From positions 1-39,495 of the forward strand of contig JASHUJ010000071.1 of NCBI GenBank assembly GCA_030040035.1: a stretch of 39,495 bases of DNA, read 5' to 3'. A program made the position numbers and the translations under genes. The notes beneath the pieces are model-generated. The model was not told the origin of the DNA, did not search any database, and saw only the letters and a program-made list of their open reading frames with translations. This document shows, one piece after another, positions 38,297 through 39,495 of the stretch. The number at the start of each line of letters is the position of its first letter. Within the stretch, counting starts at the first letter, position 1. This DNA comes from Thermoplasmata archaeon (GTDB lineage: Archaea; Thermoplasmatota; Thermoplasmata; Lutacidiplasmatales; UBA184).

Positions 38297-39456
38297 AGCG
38301 CGTCCAACCGATCCGCGAGCGCGTCCCAGCTGTAGCGCGGCACGATCGTCGTCCGCCCGTACTCCCCGAGCTGGCGACCGAGCGTCGGGTCGTCCCACAA
38401 CCGCCCGATCTGCTCGGCGAGCACCTCGGCCGATCCCGGTTCGACGAGCACGCCGGCGCGCTCGTCCTCCCCGAGCACCTCGGGGATGCCGCCCACGCGC
38501 GTCGCCACGACCGGAGCTCCTTGGGCGAGGGCCTCGAGCAGGACGAGGCCGAACGCCTCGTATTCGCTCGGCAGGACGAACACTCGGGCCCCGCGATACG
38601 CCGAATCGACGAGCTGGGGGTCCGCGACGTGGCCGAGCAGGTGGATGCGGGTCCCGAGGCCGAGCTCCCGCGCCCGATCGGAAAGGGACGCCCGCATGCC
38701 GCCGTCCTCGCCGATCAGCACGAGCTGCGCGGTCCGATCGCGCTGGGCGAGGAGGGCGAACGCCTCGACCAGATCGAGGAGCCCTTTGTTCGAGGCCAGC
38801 CGACCGACGAAGAGCACGAACGGATCGGAGATCCCGAACCGGGTGCGGAAGATCGCGGGATCCGCGAGATCGGCGGCCCGGGGACTGTAGCCGGGCGGGA
38901 CGATGACCGTCCGAGGGAGCGGGAACCCGAGCGAGCGGACGAGCTGCTCTTCCGCCCGCGTCTGGACGATCAACGCGCGCGCGTCGCGCAGTGCCGGCGC
39001 CGCGAGCGCGCCGTCGTAGAAGGCGCGGATCCGGCGGCGCATCCATCCGCCCTCGATCGACCAGATCGGGTGGAAGTGCGCGGTGAGGACGTAGGGGGTC
39101 CCGTGGCGCCGGAAATGCCGGCGGGCGATCGCCACTTGGTGGGTGCCGTACGTGTGGGCATGGACGATCTGGGGCCGATCCCGGTCGAGCGCCGCGTGCA
39201 GGCCCCGGAAGAACGTGTAATGCAGCTCGCCCGGCATCGACCAGACCCGCAGTCGGTGGATCGCACCGTAGGAGGTCGTCTCCTCCCGGGGCACGTCCGG
39301 CGGAAGGCGCTCCCAGGGGAACTCCCGGTAGAGCTCGCTCGTGTACACGTCGACCCGGTGCTGGTGGGCCGCGAGGCGCGGCGCGAGCTCGACGACATGG
39401 CGCTCGACGCCGCCCGGCGCCGGCGGATAGCGGGTGGTGAGCTGCGCGACCTTCAC
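38272..39456 (-). CDS. Glycosyltransferase family 4 (GT-B fold), 2
   Basis: A 394-residue glycosyltransferase. The N-terminal acceptor domain has KVAQLTTRYPPAPGGVERHVVELAPRLA, IVHAHTYGTHQVA and VLTAHFHPIW. The C-terminal donor domain has FVLFVGRLASNKGLLDLVEAF, HLLGHVADPQL, and E-x7-E in PSEYEAFGLVLLEALAQG, then GGIPEVLGEDERAGVLVEPG. It fits family GT4, the retaining enzymes that build glycolipids, exopolysaccharide or N-glycans. Start GTG 39456 gives the usual N-terminus. Only 39 bases remain to the window edge, so its promoter or upstream partners cannot be judged. With the other glycosyltransferase and the nucleotidyltransferase at 12.9 kb it suggests surface glycan synthesis. Confidence 0.9.
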   Translation of the reverse strand: MKVAQLTTRYPPAPGGVERHVVELAPRLAAHQHRVDVYTSELYREFPWERLPPDVPREETTSYGAIHRLRVWSMPGELHYTFFRGLHAALDRDRPQIVHAHTYGTHQVAIARRHFRRHGTPYVLTAHFHPIWSIEGGWMRRRIRAFYDGALAAPALRDARALIVQTRAEEQLVRSLGFPLPRTVIVPPGYSPRAADLADPAIFRTRFGISDPFVLFVGRLASNKGLLDLVEAFALLAQRDRTAQLVLIGEDGGMRASLSDRARELGLGTRIHLLGHVADPQLVDSAYRGARVFVLPSEYEAFGLVLLEALAQGAPVVATRVGGIPEVLGEDERAGVLVEPGSAEVLAEQIGRLWDDPTLGRQLGEYGRTTIVPRYSWDALADRLDALYREIVPG

Positions 39457-39495
39457 GGAACCGGGGCGACCGCCCTCGCCTCCCTGCGCGTGCGG

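Noticed and set aside
1..39495. CRISPR arrays, insertion sequences, attachment sites, origin
   Set aside because: I saw no spaced direct repeats, transposase motifs, tRNA-flanking duplications or replication-initiator genes.

Overview
This is a GC-rich, densely coded chromosomal window from an archaeon. Three things point to Archaea: two large secreted thermopsin-like proteins (peptidase family A5), AT-rich box A/TATA elements about 26-30 bases upstream of start codons or tRNA 5' ends, and a general lack of Shine-Dalgarno sites. The spacing implies mostly leaderless transcripts. Thermopsin paralogues, Kelch/carboxypeptidase-regulatory surface proteins and the gene content best fit a high-GC, perhaps acid-soil or sediment lineage of Thermoplasmatota. 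That placement is inference. No rRNA, CRISPR array, insertion sequence or phage gene was seen.

Layout, left to right. 1-3.8 kb: flavin-dependent thymidylate synthase (thyX, cut by the window edge) divergent from methionyl-tRNA synthetase (metG), which overlaps a PHP-domain phosphoesterase by four bases; then tRNA-Cys(GCA). 4.2-5.4 kb: three small genes on the minus strand (an NTF2/SnoaL-like protein, a small basic protein and a four-cysteine protein). 5.5-8.6 kb: thermopsin-like exoprotein 1. 8.7-12.1 kb: a metal-uptake operon (DtxR-type regulator, TroA/ZnuA-type binding protein, ATPase, permease) with a near-perfect palindrome next to the TATA box of its first gene. 12.3-13.8 kb: universal stress protein and a sugar nucleotidyltransferase. 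13.8-16.3 kb: a translationally coupled class III aminotransferase and zinc alcohol dehydrogenase. 16.4-18.9 kb: a small protein, a class I/II aminotransferase-like protein, an HNH nuclease and a COG2085-type NAD(P)-binding protein. 18.9-22.7 kb: threonine synthase, a sulfite-oxidase-family molybdoenzyme and a type II NADH dehydrogenase.

22.8-25.9 kb: thermopsin-like exoprotein 2, ending in a 22-residue-period solenoid, then tRNA-Val(CAC). 26.0-30.4 kb: a tightly packed five-gene locus built around a MoxR AAA+ ATPase and a DUF58 protein, with a DUF4129-like protein and two membrane proteins. 30.4-35.4 kb (minus strand): a membrane-anchored Kelch-propeller surface protein, a LysO-type lysine exporter and adenylosuccinate synthetase (purA). 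35.6-39.5 kb: an aspartate-aminotransferase-family enzyme and two GT-B glycosyltransferases, with a possible microORF between them.

The genes group into housekeeping (thyX, metG, purA, thrC, tRNAs), metal homeostasis, amino-acid metabolism and export, respiratory/redox enzymes, and a cell-surface programme (thermopsins, Kelch protein, glycosyltransferases, possibly the MoxR locus). The least explained parts are the operator and altered metal site of the DtxR regulator, the solenoid of thermopsin 2, the MoxR-DUF58 locus and several promoter-backed small genes.
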